The notes under the pieces are model-generated. The model ran no database searches, was not told where the DNA came from, and saw nothing but the letters and a program-made list of their open reading frames with translations. Source: Sitta carolinensis (lineage: Eukaryota > Chordata > Aves > Passeriformes > Sittidae). Taken from it: a stretch of 64,000 bases of DNA. The stretch covers positions 115,806,687-115,870,686 of the forward strand of contig CM063283.1 of assembly GCA_032173965.1 (NCBI GenBank). The letters run 5' to 3'. Made by a program: the position numbers and the translations under genes. Below are positions 61,688-64,000 of the stretch, piece by piece (within the stretch, counting starts at the first letter, position 1; each line of letters opens with the position of its first letter).

Positions 61688-62534
61688 CTGCGGTGGAGAG
61701 GGCGGACAGAGAGCGGCGTCAGTGCCGGCCCGGCCCGGCCCGGCACGCACGGATGGAGGCAGCGGCTGAGGGGCGAGGGGACCCCCGGGGACCCCGGCCC
61801 TGGCTCTGCCCGCTCTGTGCCCGCGGGATCCCGGGACGGAGGGATGCTCGTTGCTCCCCACGGATCCCAGCGGGGCCCCACAGCGCTCCCAGCTCGCCCC
61901 AAGCGCGGTATTCCCCCCCCCCCCCCGACTGCCCGGAGGGCCCCCCAGCCCTCGCCCCATCCGTGCGTGACCCACCGCCCCTGCCCCTGCCCGGCTCAGC
62001 CCGAGCCAGCCTCTAATCCCAAAGGAATCAGAGCTCGGCCGTCCCCACTCGAAGCCATGCCCAGCCCCGCCGCTGCACGTGGTTTGTGCCCAGCCTGTGC
62101 CTACCGGGGTCGGCCAAGGGGGCCGGGGGGCTGCCGGAGCCCCTCTGGAGAGTGGGAGGCAGGAGGACGGGGGAAATGACAAGTCACAGCTCGCTCCTGC
62201 CGGCTGGATGGGGCTGCGGGCCCGGCCCTGCCCCACGCACGGGAGCGGGGAGGAATGGGAGGCAATGGAGAGGAAAGCAGCGAGGAGGGCGGGGAGGAGC
62301 AGGGGGGAGTGAGAAGAGATGGGAGGTGCTGACCTGACCCTCGCCCTGGAGCCCCCCTGGTCTCTGCTCCTGGCACAGAGCCCTCCCTGCACATGGGGCA
62401 CCTGGCACTGCCCCAGAGCATCTCCTACGGTACCATCGACTGCAGCAGGGACCGGCAAGGCAAGGGAAAACCTCCTCAACAGACAACACCGGGAGAGCCG
62501 TCCAGGCAGAACCGGCGGGATGTTCAGGAATCCC
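61688..62534 (-). other. STIM1 intron, GC-rich unique sequence
   Basis: Intronic sequence between the last STIM1 exon and a CR1 fragment, with a C run near 61915-61926. No upstream STIM1 exon was recognisable in translation. A short exon-like stretch near 62400-62450 was considered and not called. Confidence 0.5.
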
Positions 62535-62935
62535 AGACTGGGTTGGGTGAGAAGGTACCGTGGGAACCACCCAGAGCCCCCCCTGCCCCGGCAGGGACCC
62601 CTCCCACTGCCCCAGTGTCCAGCCTGGCCTGGGGCACTGCCAGGGATCCAGGGGCAGCCACGGCTGCTCTGCTCCCACCTGAGTGGGGCTCAGGGGCACA
62701 ATCCCCATCCCTTTCCTGCTGCCCACACTGTGGGAGCAGCCCAGGGCACAGGGATTTAAGGTCCCAGTGCTATGGGGATTCTCCCAGCAATCCCCAGCTC
62801 CCTCTCCCCAGGCTGTTCTTGTGCTGGGATTGCCCCAGCCCAGGTGCAGGACCTTGCCCTTGGTGCTGCTGAACTGCTCGAGGCTGGCACGGCCCCAGCT
62901 CCCCAGCCTGGCCAGGTGCCTCGGCATGCCCCATG
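62535..62935 (-). mobile_element. CR1 LINE 3' fragment, STIM1 intron
   Basis: Antisense CR1 from AATCCCAGACTGGGTTGGG to GGTGCAGGACCTTGCCCTTG and CTGCTCGAGGCTGG, a typical CR1 stretch. Confidence 0.75.
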
Positions 62936-64000
62936 GCTTCCCTCTGGTGTGAGCACAGCTCCGTGCCAGTGATCCCAGTGATGTCCCAGTGACGTCCCAG
63001 TGATGTCCCAGCGATGCCAGTGATGTCCCAGTGATCTCCCAATGATGTCTCCCAGTGATCCCAGTGATATCCCAGCGATGTCCCAGCGATGTCCCAGTGA
63101 TCCCAGTGATCTCCCAGCATCGCTGACATTTCCCGGTGCTGCTCCCACTCCTCTCTGATCCCCTGAAGCCATGGCACATGCTGCAGTCCTGGCACAGGGA
63201 GCTCAGTCAGGCCCAGAACATTCTCCTCGTGCAATGTGTGAATTCCTTTAACGCAGTCCATGGAATAAAGCTGGGCCCGCGTTCAGCAGCTCCACTGGAA
63301 CTCCGAGAGCAGAAGGAATCACAGAGCCCGGGGGGCTGGGATTCAGCCCTGGGTGTGCTGGGGGAGCCCAGCTCTGGAGAACATCTCAGCTCATCTGCCC
63401 CAGCAGCAGAGCCCCTGTCCCTGTGCTGGCACACGGAGCAATCCCCAGGGTGTGAAATCCCTGGCTATTCTGAGGGAGCAGCTGGAGCCCCTCCAAGGGA
63501 GGCAACTGCCACAGATCACGGAGCCCCTGAGCTCCCAGGGCCACCAGTGGACACTGTGGAAGGTCACTGTCCCAGCTGGGGGCCCAGGGTGTCACTGGGA
63601 TAACTGGGAACACAGCAGGGTGTTAGAGCTGGCTCCCAAAGCACGGACACCTCGGGATGCTGCAGTGCCTGCAGATGGAATGGCACTGCCATCACAACCT
63701 CCAGCTCTTTCAGGGAATTCGGGGATCTCCTGCTCTTCCCAAATGTTTCTCACTCATGGCTTACCACACCTGCAAAGGGGGATTTCTGCTGGGAATTCCT
63801 GCCTGCACGCTCCTCTCCCAGGGAGGGTGGCAGAAGCCCCCACCTGCACAAGCTGAGCCCTGCTGAGATGCTGCCAGGGGACAATACCCACTTCCAGGGG
63901 TTTATTTCCTCCACAGATCCCTGGGAAGTGCCCCCTTTGCAGGAGAACAGAGCAGACTGTGGCTGCAGGGGCTGGCAGCAGCCCAAAGCTGGGAGAAGGA
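62936..64000. other. STIM1 intron, mostly unassigned
   Basis: It contains a short tandem array at 62968-63118. The remainder is GC-moderate sequence in which I see no exon, RNA gene or clear transposon boundary. Confidence 0.4.
62968..63118. repeat. CCCAGTGATG short tandem array in a STIM1 intron
   Basis: Irregular 9-15 bp units of GATGTCCCAGTGATCCCAGT. Confidence 0.9.

Noticed and set aside
61688..61902. N-terminal extension of the STIM1 reading frame past 61687
   Set aside because: The frame stays open, but similarity to STIM1 stops at a good acceptor (CGCAG). The extension is intron.
62395..62450. Exon-like stretch (ATCTCCTACGGTACCATCGA) upstream of the STIM1 last exon
   Set aside because: No frame on the STIM1 strand matches known STIM1 sequence, and a proper donor is lacking. 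It could not be supported.

Overview
This is vertebrate nuclear DNA, almost certainly from a bird. It carries many truncated copies of CR1, the dominant avian LINE, in both orientations, plus solo-LTR-like endogenous retrovirus remnants and short GC-rich minisatellites. A passerine is a reasonable guess but unproven. Two protein-coding loci are supported, both on the minus strand and in the STIM1-then-RRM1 head-to-tail order known from human 11p15.4.

The right end (61138-61687) is the last coding exon of STIM1, the ER calcium sensor of store-operated calcium entry. It has the EB1-binding TRIP motif and the C-terminal polybasic tail. The rest of STIM1 lies off the right edge. A putative 2.5 kb 3' UTR runs to an AATAAA at 58680-58675 and contains a minisatellite. 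The gap to RRM1 holds one copy of a long repeat that is near-identical to two others in the window.

The centre (56245 to 36860) is a complete RRM1 gene, the large subunit of ribonucleotide reductase: 19 coding exons, all with GT-AG introns, about 790 aa. I could place every exon and every catalytic residue. Exon 12 appears to carry one extra base (minus-strand A at 45589), which breaks the frame unless a downstream acceptor is used. The start codon sits at the edge of a CpG island with two oppositely oriented YY1-type motifs. Introns hold CR1 and LTR insertions and large minisatellites, the largest being a 1.6 kb 38/49-bp array in intron 13.

The left 36 kb, downstream of RRM1, has no gene that I can support. 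It alternates between CR1, LTR and minisatellite repeats and several AT-richer, repeat-poor blocks (about 5.3-7.26, 16.5-17.5, 23.75-25.0, 26.45-27.1, 27.7-28.1 and 30.3-31.5 kb). Those blocks look like conserved noncoding or enhancer DNA but cannot be confirmed without alignment. No CRISPR array, tRNA, rRNA or prokaryotic-style operon is present. I found no clear new biological system. The best leads are the RRM1 exon 12 anomaly, the three near-identical repeat copies that bracket RRM1 in inverted orientation, two nested LTR insertions with 4-bp target-site duplications, and the enhancer-like blocks.
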